Shown here: piece after piece, positions 16,393 through 26,600 of the stretch
Layout: every line of letters begins with the position of its first letter
Position numbering within the stretch: position 1 is the first letter of the stretch
From: NIOZ-UU13 sp964653075
GTDB lineage: Bacteria; Planctomycetota; Phycisphaerae; Sedimentisphaerales; Anaerobacaceae
Direction: 5' to 3'
Length of the DNA: 64,000 nucleotides
Assembly (NCBI GenBank): GCA_964653075.1
Contig: CAZZAX010000008.1
Span: forward strand, 1-64,000
Translations under genes and position numbers: made by a program
Notes under the pieces: generated by a model
Database searches by the model: none
What the model saw: only the letters and a program-made list of their open reading frames with translations
What the model was told of the DNA's origin: nothing

Positions 16393-17133
16393 CTAAGGTT
16401 TATTGAATTCAATCCAAATCCCATAGTTGACATTTTCACTGCCAGGCGGTTTTGGTATGTCAATCCGGTAGTCTTTGATTCCCAGCTTGTTCATTATATT
16501 ATACAATTCCTTAGCTTTTTCATCTACATTATATTTCATTTTTTTACCCTGTCTTGCACGTATCTTTTTTGCAGTTTTAACAGGTAAGTTTCTCGAAAAA
16601 CCGCGTCCAATGTAAGCTGTTGCGCCCCGTTTGAGCACACGATATATCTCGCTGAATGCCTTCACTTTTTCTTCCCATAGGTGATATGAGCCTCTGGAAA
16701 CGATTATATCTGCATAATTATCCTTAAAAGGAATAGAATGAGCATCGGCGAAGATAGCGCTAACCTGTTGGCCAACATCATTTTCCTCTGCTAATCTGTA
16801 AAAATTTGGAAAAAAATTCGGATTAATATCGGCATTGATCCAGTGCATTCGTGTACGCTTGCACAATTCGACAATTAGCGTGCCGGGACCGCTTCCTAAA
16901 TCTATCCCGATACCATCTTTTTCGCTCAACTCGAAATCTGAAACAATCTGCTCGGCCAAAGGAGCATATACAGGCGCCAATGCCTTACGGCTGCTTCTTA
17001 TCATACCAATCGCATTTTGTCTGGTATATTTTTCACCCGATGGTGAATGCAAAGGTTTATTGTTGAAGCACCCAGCTCCACAAAAAAGGGATATCACGGC
17101 AAGCATGTAAAATCGCTGTAACAGTTCTGTCAT
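16393..17133 (-). CDS. Putative lipoprotein SAM-dependent methyltransferase
   Basis: 246 residues. The N-terminus has a hydrophobic segment followed by LFCGAGC, a plausible lipobox with acylated cysteine. A complete class-I methyltransferase follows: GIDLGSGPGT (motif I), NADINP after strand 2, IFADAHSIPF, ADIIVSRGSYHLW and YRVLKRGATAYIG. It would methylate a small molecule or envelope component. Start: ATG 17133 has GGAG 9 bases upstream, within the 3' end of the preceding PQQ gene; a GTG at 17148 overlapping that gene is less likely. The tight packing with protein B suggests co-translation and a shared task. A methyltransferase placed outside the cytoplasm is unusual; if the hydrophobic segment is not cleaved, it could be a cytoplasmic membrane-anchored enzyme. 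Confidence 0.72.
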   Translation of the reverse strand: MTELLQRFYMLAVISLFCGAGCFNNKPLHSPSGEKYTRQNAIGMIRSSRKALAPVYAPLAEQIVSDFELSEKDGIGIDLGSGPGTLIVELCKRTRMHWINADINPNFFPNFYRLAEENDVGQQVSAIFADAHSIPFKDNYADIIVSRGSYHLWEEKVKAFSEIYRVLKRGATAYIGRGFSRNLPVKTAKKIRARQGKKMKYNVDEKAKELYNIMNKLGIKDYRIDIPKPPGSENVNYGIWIEFNKP

Positions 17134-17137
17134 CAAG

Positions 17138-20100
17138 CTAATCTCCACTCAGGATTTTTGCATCAGTTATAAACCCGGGTACTGGTTTTATATAACAATA
17201 AGGTTGGCTTTTTGTTCCACTTTGACTTAAGGCAAATACTCTTTGGCCGAAGCACATAATCTGTCCATCTTCAAGAGTTACTATTACACGACCATTGCGG
17301 TCAACGGCCAGTCCCCAGCTAACCGGAGCAGAAGGCACATCTTCAGACCAGAGGACACTGCCGTCCTTGAGATTTAAGGCGACAATCTCCGATTTTTTTG
17401 CGACCACCACGGCATTACTGCAAACCGCAAGGGCGACGCTGTCTGTGCAATTATAGCTCCATAACGGTTTATCGCTGATGCCAAATCTGTTCCAGTCAAG
17501 GTTAAAACGGTTACCGGGCTGCGCCATCTTTCTTTTTAATAACTCTCTGTCAATATGGTCGAAGCATAAAATCCTCCTGTTCTTTTGGCCGCTTATCCAC
17601 ACAATATCTCGACCACCGGTCGATGTAAGTCCGCAAGGACTCCCAAGGAGAAAAACTTTGTTAAAGACGGTGTTATCGAAGACATCATACTTCGGGTGTG
17701 CATAGAATGGCTTGCCGCAGGCCGCGACCTGATCGCCGAGCAGAGTAAGCTCCCAGCCGCGAGGGCTTTGCGATGTAAAAACATTGTTTTGTGCAAGCTG
17801 CCGGAGAATAGCTGGGTTGTTAAGGCATTTTCCATCTGAAATGTTATACACCGCCGGCGACATAGATGTGCCGCTGGCCAGGTAAAGCTTGCCGTCATGA
17901 AGTAGTTGATGGCCCTGGACGCTTGCTCCTGTGTGGGCCTGCTTGTCCAGATGGCCTGATGTGTTGTTCTGCCATTTTATACGTCCGGTTGCAGCATCTA
18001 ACGCATATATATAAGTGCCGTCGTAATTAACAATGCCGGCGGCAAAGTATGCAATTCCGTCTTCTATTAATACCCCGCTTGCGGCCGGCCAGGTGGAAAG
18101 CAGCGAGCCATATACGGGTATCTTGCGTTCGGCTGCTGCTGCTCGAAACCGCCAGAGAAGCCGGCCCGTCTTTGCCTCGAAGGCATAAACCCATCCGTCA
18201 CCCGAGCCGAGCAGGGCACGGCCCTTCCAAATAGTCGGAGGAAAGCGGACCGCACCGCCGGTATATGCCTTCCAACGTAGCCGTCCGTTTGCTGCATTCA
18301 GGGCTCGGACGATGCCGTCGGGGCCGCTGGTAAATACCAGGCCGCCGACCGCAACAGGGGCTGTGGGAGTTGAAGCTCCGGGGGCCGGTGTAATTTTAGG
18401 ATTAAATGCCCACAGTAGTCTGGCTTTCTCGGGGATTACAGCCTCTGTTGTTGCACTGCCCGTATTGTCTGCGCGGAAGGTAGGCCAGTCAGCAGACGAT
18501 TCAGGTAAGTTTGCGACTTTTGTTAAATTCCTTGCGTTTTTCTCAAGACGCTCTGCTTCGGTTGCATGTGGGCTGAAATTAAAATCGCCTGCAGGCCCCA
18601 GACAGGTGATGCCATAGAGCGTAAGCTGGCAATCACATACCGAAGGCCAGAAGTATAGCAGACCGTTGGCAATGGTTACGCCATCGTGACATGGAGGACG
18701 CATAGGTGAAATCCAGTCCGGACGCCCGCTCGCTATGTCCAAACGTGTCGAGCCGCCTCTGGCCCGGTAGAATATACCGTCGATAGATCCTGTTGGCCGA
18801 GTGCATGCCCGGCGAGCTGTCTTCAATTCTGCCAATATGACACCGGTTAACGGATCGAACTTCTTGCTGAGATTGCCTTCGTCATTTTGACCGCTGAGAC
18901 CGTAGAGACCGTCGTCTCGAAGGATTAACTGAAAGTTGTTGTAAGGATGTTCCCAGAGAACGTTTCCATCTTCGGTGGAAACGGCAAGAAGTTTACCGAC
19001 CTGTGGACCGGCAAAGTACAGGGCCTTATCACTGCACTGAAGATAATCTGTAGTTCGCCAGTTGGTGCGCCAGTCCTGACGATTCGAATAAGTTCCGATT
19101 GACTTAAAAAGTTCCGCCGCATTCTCAGGTGTCTTTCGCCATAGGACCTCACCGTTCTTTGCGTTCAGGCAGGTCAGATACGCTCCAAATCGAAAGATGT
19201 AGATTCGCCCGTTTTTCATACACATTGCCCGGCCGTCCACCGGCTCATCTTCCCGATAGCTCCACAGGACATGTTTCGTTTTTGGGTCAATGGCCAGTAC
19301 ATTTCGACCGAATCCCCACGGATGGGCTGCGTACGCCTTCTCGCTGTCCTTGATACCGTCTGGTTGATTAAAGCCCTTTGATATCGGGTTCCAGGGCCAG
19401 CCGTGCAGCTCCCGGCGCCATCGCATTGTCGGGTCTCTTTGTTCCTGCTCTCCCATAAGCGCATAGAGAACACCGTTCTCCAAAGCCATCCACTTCCAGA
19501 ATGTCCCGCCGGCTTTCTCCACCGGTGGGATAATTTCATCCTTCAATTTGCCGGTAGCTGTATCAATTAGCTTGCAGGACTTATCGTCGCCGACATACAA
19601 AGTTGTCGGTGTTGCAATCATTGTATTGCGGTGTATCATCACGCCTTCAGCCAGGTCCCGTTGCCAGAGCATCGTGCCGTTGTAACCATTGAACGCTACA
19701 AGCTTGTTAAGTAAAGGCTCTTCCCGGCTCTTAAAGGCCACGTGTCCGAACGCCTTGAATGCACGACCCGCCGAAGCCACCGCCACCTGAGGCATCGGCG
19801 CATATCGCGGCTCAGACAAAAACTGTGTCAGATAAGGTGCCCGAATGACCGTATCCTCTGATTGCGTATTATTGTCCGGGCCGTGGTAAGGATGGCTCCA
19901 GTCATCCGCTCCTTCGGGAAATCCCTTGACCGAAACTTTATTAGATCCCATCAGGGCTTTACCTTTGGGTCGCAGAACACGAAGCACCTCCGTTTCAACT
20001 TCTTTGGGCAGCTTAAACAGCACAACAGCGGCATCGGCTGAATTGTCAGCTAAATGTATCCTGGTTAATGGGCCTTTTTCTATAAAGATGCGTGTACCGT

Positions 20101-20359
20101 AAAAACCCGCTTCATCGACTATTTTACATGCCCTCTCGAAATCTTGTGCTTTACGAAACTGCATATATATCAGCAGCTCACTGTTTTGTGCCAGCTCTAA
20201 AGCAAGTTTGCATCTCCTGTCACCAAGCACTAAGCAGATTCCACGATTAACTCCGATTTTTTCGAGAATCGGCTTATACGATTGGGCTAAACAGATAAGG
20301 GGCATGCAGAAAAGAATGCCGGCAATTGTCATCAACAGGCCTGATTTTATCTTATTCAT
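17138..20359 (-). CDS. Exported methyltransferase-like / double PQQ-propeller fusion protein (B)
   Basis: 1073 residues. ATG 20359 has AGGGAG about 5 bases upstream and starts a signal peptide (LLMTIAGILFCMPLICLAQS). The following 120 residues align in layout with the methyltransferase-like domain of protein A (EILRVLRP-type segment VLRVLRPKGKALMG), but motif I reads VLGDRRCKLA and has lost its glycine loop, so SAM binding is doubtful. DDWSHPYHGPDNN opens the first propeller and ADWPTFRADN near residue 623 opens the second, each with repeated LLWRFRA or VLWSYRE-type blades. The order is the same as in A. The lipoprotein methyltransferase starts 4 bases after its stop. The presumed periplasmic or cell-surface function is unknown. 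Confidence 0.83.
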   Translation of the reverse strand: MNKIKSGLLMTIAGILFCMPLICLAQSYKPILEKIGVNRGICLVLGDRRCKLALELAQNSELLIYMQFRKAQDFERACKIVDEAGFYGTRIFIEKGPLTRIHLADNSADAAVVLFKLPKEVETEVLRVLRPKGKALMGSNKVSVKGFPEGADDWSHPYHGPDNNTQSEDTVIRAPYLTQFLSEPRYAPMPQVAVASAGRAFKAFGHVAFKSREEPLLNKLVAFNGYNGTMLWQRDLAEGVMIHRNTMIATPTTLYVGDDKSCKLIDTATGKLKDEIIPPVEKAGGTFWKWMALENGVLYALMGEQEQRDPTMRWRRELHGWPWNPISKGFNQPDGIKDSEKAYAAHPWGFGRNVLAIDPKTKHVLWSYREDEPVDGRAMCMKNGRIYIFRFGAYLTCLNAKNGEVLWRKTPENAAELFKSIGTYSNRQDWRTNWRTTDYLQCSDKALYFAGPQVGKLLAVSTEDGNVLWEHPYNNFQLILRDDGLYGLSGQNDEGNLSKKFDPLTGVILAELKTARRACTRPTGSIDGIFYRARGGSTRLDIASGRPDWISPMRPPCHDGVTIANGLLYFWPSVCDCQLTLYGITCLGPAGDFNFSPHATEAERLEKNARNLTKVANLPESSADWPTFRADNTGSATTEAVIPEKARLLWAFNPKITPAPGASTPTAPVAVGGLVFTSGPDGIVRALNAANGRLRWKAYTGGAVRFPPTIWKGRALLGSGDGWVYAFEAKTGRLLWRFRAAAAERKIPVYGSLLSTWPAASGVLIEDGIAYFAAGIVNYDGTYIYALDAATGRIKWQNNTSGHLDKQAHTGASVQGHQLLHDGKLYLASGTSMSPAVYNISDGKCLNNPAILRQLAQNNVFTSQSPRGWELTLLGDQVAACGKPFYAHPKYDVFDNTVFNKVFLLGSPCGLTSTGGRDIVWISGQKNRRILCFDHIDRELLKRKMAQPGNRFNLDWNRFGISDKPLWSYNCTDSVALAVCSNAVVVAKKSEIVALNLKDGSVLWSEDVPSAPVSWGLAVDRNGRVIVTLEDGQIMCFGQRVFALSQSGTKSQPYCYIKPVPGFITDAKILSGD

Positions 20360-20603
20360 TTTTCTCCCTTTCAAGAATTGCAAATAATACTGTCCATTCA
20401 ATGAACTGGTTTTTACGGCAATGAGATTTTAATATGGAGAAAGACCATACCCTCAACGTTATAACTCTGATGAAGCAAAGCACATAGCGACTTTTGTCAG
20501 GCTGCTGCGATAAAGTTTTCAGACTTCAAACAATAACTTTCTCTCGCCTGATGTGAACTTTTATCACTTTGCTCATCATAATGACAAATCAGTATGTCAC
20601 GTC

Positions 20604-22001
20604 TTACAAGGCAACAGAATCTTTTTTATATCTTGTCGATGTTTTGTCCAACTGTGCCAGCTTGTCCCTGTTCTCATAGATTTTCAATATGGCGTCCCCT
20701 ATATCTTTTATATCTTTTTTACTGCCGAGAAGCATATTTTGACCGAACCAGACCGCCTCTTTGCAAAGCTGATCGTTATCAGGATAGTGGTTTTCTCTTC
20801 GGTATCTATTCAGTCTCTCTCTCGAATAAAGTCTCTTATAGCCGGTTGAGTTTAATGCCTCTTCGATTAAGCCGTCTTTATACTGTGGGCCGTATCCTCC
20901 TGAGCAGGGGATGCCTTCTGCCCTGAGTGCTGATAAAAATTTATCTCGTGGCAGGCCGTTGAAGTATTCTTTTTTGTAGCGTAATGGATACAAATGGTAT
21001 GCCGCTCTGGTTACTTCTTTGTATAGCTTGTGAGGCAGAATGCCGGGAATGTCTTTAATTTTAGAAGTAAGATATTTGGCATTCCGGTTACGTCTTTCCG
21101 TATCACTTTCGAGACGTTTCATTTGGGACATTAATATAACCGCTTGGAATTCTTGCATTCGGCGGTTACTTCCCCTTACGGGATAGCTGCTGGTCCTTTT
21201 CACGCTTCCATATGGTCTGCCGCAGTTATGGAAAGAGTAACATCGGTCCATAATTTCGTCATCGTTTCCGACAATGGCCCCGCCTTCACCGGCCGGGAGA
21301 TGTTTGGAGTTCTGGAAACTGAAACAGCCCAGGTCACTTAAGGTGCCACACTTTTTACCTCTCCATTCGGCTAACCATGCCTGGCAGGCGTCTTCTATTA
21401 CCAGCAGGTTATGTTTTTTGGCAATAGCGTTGATTCTGTCCATATCTGCGGGCAGTCCCAGAATGTGGACCGGAAGGATAGCTTTGGTGTTTTTGTTTAT
21501 TCTTTCTTCTATTTTGTCCGGATTTATCTGAAATGTCTCTGGATCTGTATCGGCAAAAACCGGCAGTACCTTGCTGAGGATAAGCGCATTATACGTTGCA
21601 ATAAATGTATAAGGTGAAGTAATAACCTCATCTCCAGCATCGATACCAAGTACGTGCAGAGCTACTAGCAGAGCCGTAGTACCACTGGCCGTGGCCAAAC
21701 ATCTTTTTGTTCCCATTAATTCCGCATACTTCTTTTCGAATTCTGATACCTTTGTACCTCGTCCCCGAAACCAATTTCCGCTGCGTAATACAGATAGAAT
21801 AGACTCTTCGGCACTTCTGTCCCAAACCGGCCAGCTTTGAAAACGTTTGGTTCTGACCGGCTTACCGCCGAGAATAGCGGCTTTACCTGCTGTTTTGCTT
21901 GCGTTTCCGTATGCGCCGATTCGGCCCGATGTGGCGGCTATGATAGTGCCTGTTGAGGCAACAGTGAGAAACTCTCGTCTTGTTAAGTTTTTCTTGTTCA
22001 T
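20604..22001 (-). CDS. Tat-exported DegT/DnrJ/EryC1/StrS-family aminotransferase
   Basis: 465 residues. The start MNKKNLTRREFLTVAS is a twin-arginine signal followed by a hydrophobic stretch. The rest is a standard PLP sugar aminotransferase fold: GNWFRGRGTKVSEFE, ATASGTTALLVALHVLGI, ITSPYTFIAT, HILGLPADM, IEDACQAW and the Schiff-base lysine at 233 in SKHLPAGEGG. These enzymes normally aminate nucleotide keto-sugars in the cytoplasm, so an export signal is odd; some members are dehydratases or other PLP enzymes. PLP bound before export through Tat would be consistent with folded transport. AAGGAG lies 9 bases before the ATG. It follows the sulfatase gene by 13 bases and probably shares its transcript. 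Confidence 0.87.
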   Translation of the reverse strand: MNKKNLTRREFLTVASTGTIIAATSGRIGAYGNASKTAGKAAILGGKPVRTKRFQSWPVWDRSAEESILSVLRSGNWFRGRGTKVSEFEKKYAELMGTKRCLATASGTTALLVALHVLGIDAGDEVITSPYTFIATYNALILSKVLPVFADTDPETFQINPDKIEERINKNTKAILPVHILGLPADMDRINAIAKKHNLLVIEDACQAWLAEWRGKKCGTLSDLGCFSFQNSKHLPAGEGGAIVGNDDEIMDRCYSFHNCGRPYGSVKRTSSYPVRGSNRRMQEFQAVILMSQMKRLESDTERRNRNAKYLTSKIKDIPGILPHKLYKEVTRAAYHLYPLRYKKEYFNGLPRDKFLSALRAEGIPCSGGYGPQYKDGLIEEALNSTGYKRLYSRERLNRYRRENHYPDNDQLCKEAVWFGQNMLLGSKKDIKDIGDAILKIYENRDKLAQLDKTSTRYKKDSVAL

Positions 22002-22014
22002 TTTTCTGACTCCT

Positions 22015-23580
22015 TTACTTTGTAAGAAGTTTGTTTTGTGGTGTTCTTTTTTTGGCCTTTTTCTTTTTTATTTTTTTCTTGCCGCTTTTGGCGTCCTGTT
22101 CCGCCATAAACTTTTTCAAAACCTCTGATGAATGACGATGTTCCAGGGCCTCTAATGCCGGATCGTTGGTGCTTTTCATCCATTTTAACATTTCCTTCCG
22201 CATTTTGTCGAGTTCTTTTTTATATTTTGAGTCCTTACTCAGATTATGCAGTGCATCAGGGTCATTTGCAAAATCATAAAACTCCTCGACAGCTCTGTAT
22301 TGGAAGAGCTTGACACGGGCGGCAATCTTCGGATGGGTTTTCGCAGCAGCCTGCATGGCTTTGAACGTCAGGCCCGATTGCGATTCGTTCTTAAAGACAC
22401 GTTCGTTGTCGGACCACGGATTAAAGATATATCCGAACCTTTGGTTCTGAATGCAGCGCATTGGATAGCGGTTTCGTGCGGAAGTCTGGTGGAATTGTGT
22501 GAAGACCTGTTTTCGGCCGGCCTGTTTTTGACCGAGTAAAACCGATAGAAATGAATTGCCGTCCATACCACTTGGGGCGTCTAAGCCGGCCGCATCGAGT
22601 ACGGTAGGCATAAAATCTATCCCGGAGATAAAGTGCCGGTTGTCCACAGTGCCTGGCTTGATTTTACCGGGCCAGCGGGCTATCCACGGCGTGCGAGTGC
22701 TGTGAAGATAGCAGTTGGTTTTTGCGAACGGCAGAGGCATACCGTGGTCGGACAGGAACATTGTTAAAGTATTTCCTTCCTGATCCGATTCACGAAGGGC
22801 ACGCAGTACGGCTCCAACAGTATCATCACAGCGGCGAACAGAGCTATAGTACTGTGCTATTTCCTTCCGTACATCAGGTATATCGGCTAAGAAGCCGGGA
22901 ACATTGATTTCCTCATCTCGATATACCCGCGAAGGCGGTGTAATATCTTTGAGCGTTTTTTTAAATCTGTTTTTCTCCTGCAAGCTTCCGTGAAAAGGAC
23001 GATGCGGGTCGTGAGAATTGGCCATCAGGAAAAACGGCTGGCCGTTGTTTGCTGCTTGCTGGAAAAAGTCTCTGGCAAACTTGTAATAGAGTTTCGCATT
23101 ACGACCTTGCCCCAATTCTCCGACATCCCTGGCCATATTCCATTTGAATTTTTCTATAGGTGCCAGGTGTTTGACCTTGCCGAGAATGCCGTTGAGATAA
23201 CCGCCCTTATTCAGGCTCTCCTGTAAGGTAGGCACACCGGTATCAATCGGCTGGAAGCCCTCGGCTCCATTACGGTGTGGGTAGCGACCGGTCATTAATA
23301 CTGAACGGCAGGGTTGGCAGACCGCTATAGTAATATGAGCGAGAGCAAAACGCATCCCTTCGGAAGCTAAGCGGTCGATATTGGGTGTAATATCGGGTGT
23401 CTGTCCGCCGAAACAGCCCGTCGAATCCCAGTTCATGTCATCGGCTGTTATCAGTAGAATATTTGGTCGTTTTTTCTTTTTGCCGGATGCAAATACCGAC
23501 ACCTGCCCGGAAGCCAACAGCGCGGCTCCCAATCCCATCGTTCTTAAAAAATTCCGGCGTGAAGTTGCTTTTGTACTCAT
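22015..23580 (-). CDS. Tat-exported type I sulfatase
   Basis: 521 residues. TSRRNFLRTMGLGAALLASG is a twin-arginine signal. The arylsulfatase fold follows: PNILLITADDMN (metal-binding aspartates), CQPCRSVLMTGR with Cys88 as the formylglycine precursor, NSHDPHRPF, and FLSDHGMPL. The CxPCR core is a variant of the usual CxPSR/CxPAR. The C-terminus is a strongly basic tail (KKKIKKKKAKKR) after residue 500. It should hydrolyse sulfate esters on a carbohydrate or other organic sulfate outside the cytoplasm; the substrate cannot be assigned. AAGGAG is 4-5 bases upstream. The downstream gene is the exported aminotransferase, the upstream one fusion protein C. Confidence 0.9.
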   Translation of the reverse strand: MSTKATSRRNFLRTMGLGAALLASGQVSVFASGKKKKRPNILLITADDMNWDSTGCFGGQTPDITPNIDRLASEGMRFALAHITIAVCQPCRSVLMTGRYPHRNGAEGFQPIDTGVPTLQESLNKGGYLNGILGKVKHLAPIEKFKWNMARDVGELGQGRNAKLYYKFARDFFQQAANNGQPFFLMANSHDPHRPFHGSLQEKNRFKKTLKDITPPSRVYRDEEINVPGFLADIPDVRKEIAQYYSSVRRCDDTVGAVLRALRESDQEGNTLTMFLSDHGMPLPFAKTNCYLHSTRTPWIARWPGKIKPGTVDNRHFISGIDFMPTVLDAAGLDAPSGMDGNSFLSVLLGQKQAGRKQVFTQFHQTSARNRYPMRCIQNQRFGYIFNPWSDNERVFKNESQSGLTFKAMQAAAKTHPKIAARVKLFQYRAVEEFYDFANDPDALHNLSKDSKYKKELDKMRKEMLKWMKSTNDPALEALEHRHSSEVLKKFMAEQDAKSGKKKIKKKKAKKRTPQNKLLTK

Positions 23581-23615
23581 TTTTCTCCTTATTATTCGTA
23601 AGCCGACAAGGGCTG

Positions 23616-26600
23616 TTATCGAGCGTTAACTGCTTCTGCAATGCTCTTCATTTTTCTTTCCCGCAGCATTTCCAAACCGCAAAGAACGGGCAAACTGTTA
23701 TTCGATGAGAGGTCCTTGTCCTGCACTATAAGTTCGATTACCAGGTTGTCTTTTACTGCAATACCCCGGAACTGTCTTACAATAGCTTTGCAAGGTCCTC
23801 CTGCTTGTCTGACGATGTCGAAGTTATCGAGAACCACATTGCCCTGTAACTTAATGTCGAAGATACGTTTGCCTGTCTGCTCGTTGTCGAAATCTGCAAA
23901 ATATAGTCTGACTGTATATTCAGCGGGCTCATCTGCTTCGGATAGCAGCGGCACAATACATCGCTTAAGTCCTTTGGCACAGGATGCAAACAGCCAGGGA
24001 CTGTCCGTTCCATCTATATCTTTGGCTTCACTGTTATTACGAGGATACTCCGGCTCTTTGAGAAAATCCATTCCCAGTTTGAACGAGAAGCCCAATGCTG
24101 CGCGGTCCCGTGGCAGTCCGGGTCGCGGGTAGCCGAACCATAGCGTCCCGTTCGTATCGCGCATGTCGCCGGGGGCGCCGAGGTTGATAGCCATGTGTTG
24201 AACAGGTGTATTGGCTCCGCCATTGCTGTAAATGCTCCATCTCTCGTGATCCGGGCGCGGCTCCAGCGCAATAGAGCAGACTATGGGGTAAAGGCAAATG
24301 CAGCCGGCACTGGCTTCAGGTGCCAGAACAAGGCCGTCGGCGGGAATTGCGTTAATCCAGCATCCGAGTCGATGACCGGAGAAATGACGTACACCGCTGT
24401 CGTTTTGCAGGTCATAATAGCTCGTGTAGCCTGAACGCATCAAAAGCATTTGTTGACAGGCGGAAATCGCCCCGCAGTGATGTCCCGGACGAAGGAACTG
24501 CCACGTTGTCTCTTCGCCGGTCAGTGGATGACTGCGTGTTCTTTGACGTCCGGTCTTGAGATCAAACGCCCACGGTTCGGCAAGAACCATCCCGCCGATG
24601 ATAAGCGGACGATGGCGATAGTTGGCGTCCTTGGCCCACAGTAACTCTCCATTATTAGCCGAGAGAGCCACCAATCGGCGGCGAGAGAACTCACCCGAAA
24701 CAAATTGCCTCCAGTAATGGCCGTTTGCATTGGCTCCGCACAGAACCACAACACCGTCATGATACATTGCCGTCAGCTCGCCGCCGCCAATTCCAATATT
24801 ACTGCAGTCGGTGACATCGACAGCCTTTTCCCAGAGTTTGCCCCCAGTCTGAGCATCCAGCGCAACGGCAAGTCGCACGTCGAGATTCTTTTGTGCTGCT
24901 TCTGCATTTTTGGTTTCTTCGCTGCTAAGATTCATCAGATGTGATTTGTCCTGCCGTAATAACTGTTCTCGCTGCTGCGGCGTTAGCGAGCTGTCAACGA
25001 AAAACAGCCATCCATCCCCGATAGCGATAGTCAGGTTGACGATATTTGTGCCCCGGTGATTCCATAATGTCTCACCGCTTCGAGTATCAATTGCAAACAG
25101 AGAATCCGAAACGCCTGTTTGTCTCAACACGCTGCCATAAAGCAAGCCGTCAACATAGGCGAGATATCCCCACCTGCTTGAACCTTTTTCTGATGCCGGC
25201 ATATTGTAGCTTTGGAGGGTCTGTCCTGTTTCGGCATCGAGCCGCAGACATTTATCCCCGACAGCTACGAAGAAACTATCTTCACTTGCGGCTAAGTTGC
25301 CGCACTCTCTTCTTTTCAATCTTGTGCGCATTGCACCGGGTATATCACGCTTCCAGAGCAAAACACCGTTGTAGGAATCATAAGCCATTACCATGTTTTC
25401 GCCTTGGACAAACAGCCTGCCATTGACTGCAAGAGGTGAAGCTGCAGCGTCATGACGATTAACCATTGGAGCCGGGCCGGGATCGCCAAACCATAGCAAG
25501 CCCAATGAGCCTGATACGATTCTGTCGTCACTGCATGCCGAATTGCCCGGATCCGCATATTGGTGTGTCCATTTACCTGCCCCGGGCAGGGCTCCGCGTT
25601 TGAGAATTGCCCAGCAGCCATTGGTTTGGCTGATTCGGCATCGACCTGATTCCATTTGCCCCAGCCATTGGCTGAGCTGTCTGGAGGAGATGGTACGGGC
25701 TTTTCCAGATATATTGGCCGGCACACCAATACAAACAGCACCACCGCACGGTTTTAGGTGTCGTAAAACCTCCTTGGGTTTACCAGGTATTTCTCCGGTC
25801 AGCAGCAGACTGTCGGAGACAATCAGGTTGGCGAAGTAGTTCGAGTAAGGCAGTTTCGAAAGATTTCCTTCATCAATAGTGACCCGCTCACCGTATAGCC
25901 CGGCCGCATCCAGCGCTAATCTTGCAGCAGCGGCTTTTTCCGGGTCAGGTTCGATCCCAATGATAGTCAGATCAGTGCGCAAAGCTAATTCCCGAACCAG
26001 ACGGCCGTATTCGGCGCCAATAACAAGGCAATAGCCCTTTGTAACACCGGTCTCCATAACAATCGCTTCAGCGGCTGCTTTGTAAACCCCGGTTAGTTCA
26101 TCTTGAGGATAGGGATTTTTTACCGCCTTGATGAACGGGCGGGGAGCAGTCATTTTTGACTTAGCCATTCGCTTAGTAGAAAAACAATAGATTTTGCCCG
26201 TATCTGTGCTTACATATAGTTGGCCGTTAGCTACAGCCAGTCCACGTGCTTTACCATCAACTTTTGCCTCCCAGATAGTCTTTCCATTGTCTCTGCTGAA
26301 GGCATGAACCTGGTCTTGTCCGCCGGCAATTACCAGGTTGGCGGTTAGTATCAATTCCGCATCGCATTCACTTGGCACTCTCCACCGGATAGTCGGCTTG
26401 ATATTCTTACTACGATGCTGCTTTAATTCTTCTTCTGAGGTTCTCAATTGCTGTTGCTGCTTTTTGCGGTTCTCGCCCTTGGCGCTTCTAACACTGCTTC
26501 TAAGTGACTTTATCCTGTACTCCAGCGAATTACGACGCCTGCTGGCTTGGGCGTACTTAGTTCTATCGATAGCTATTAGATGTTGTCCGGTTGCCATGTA

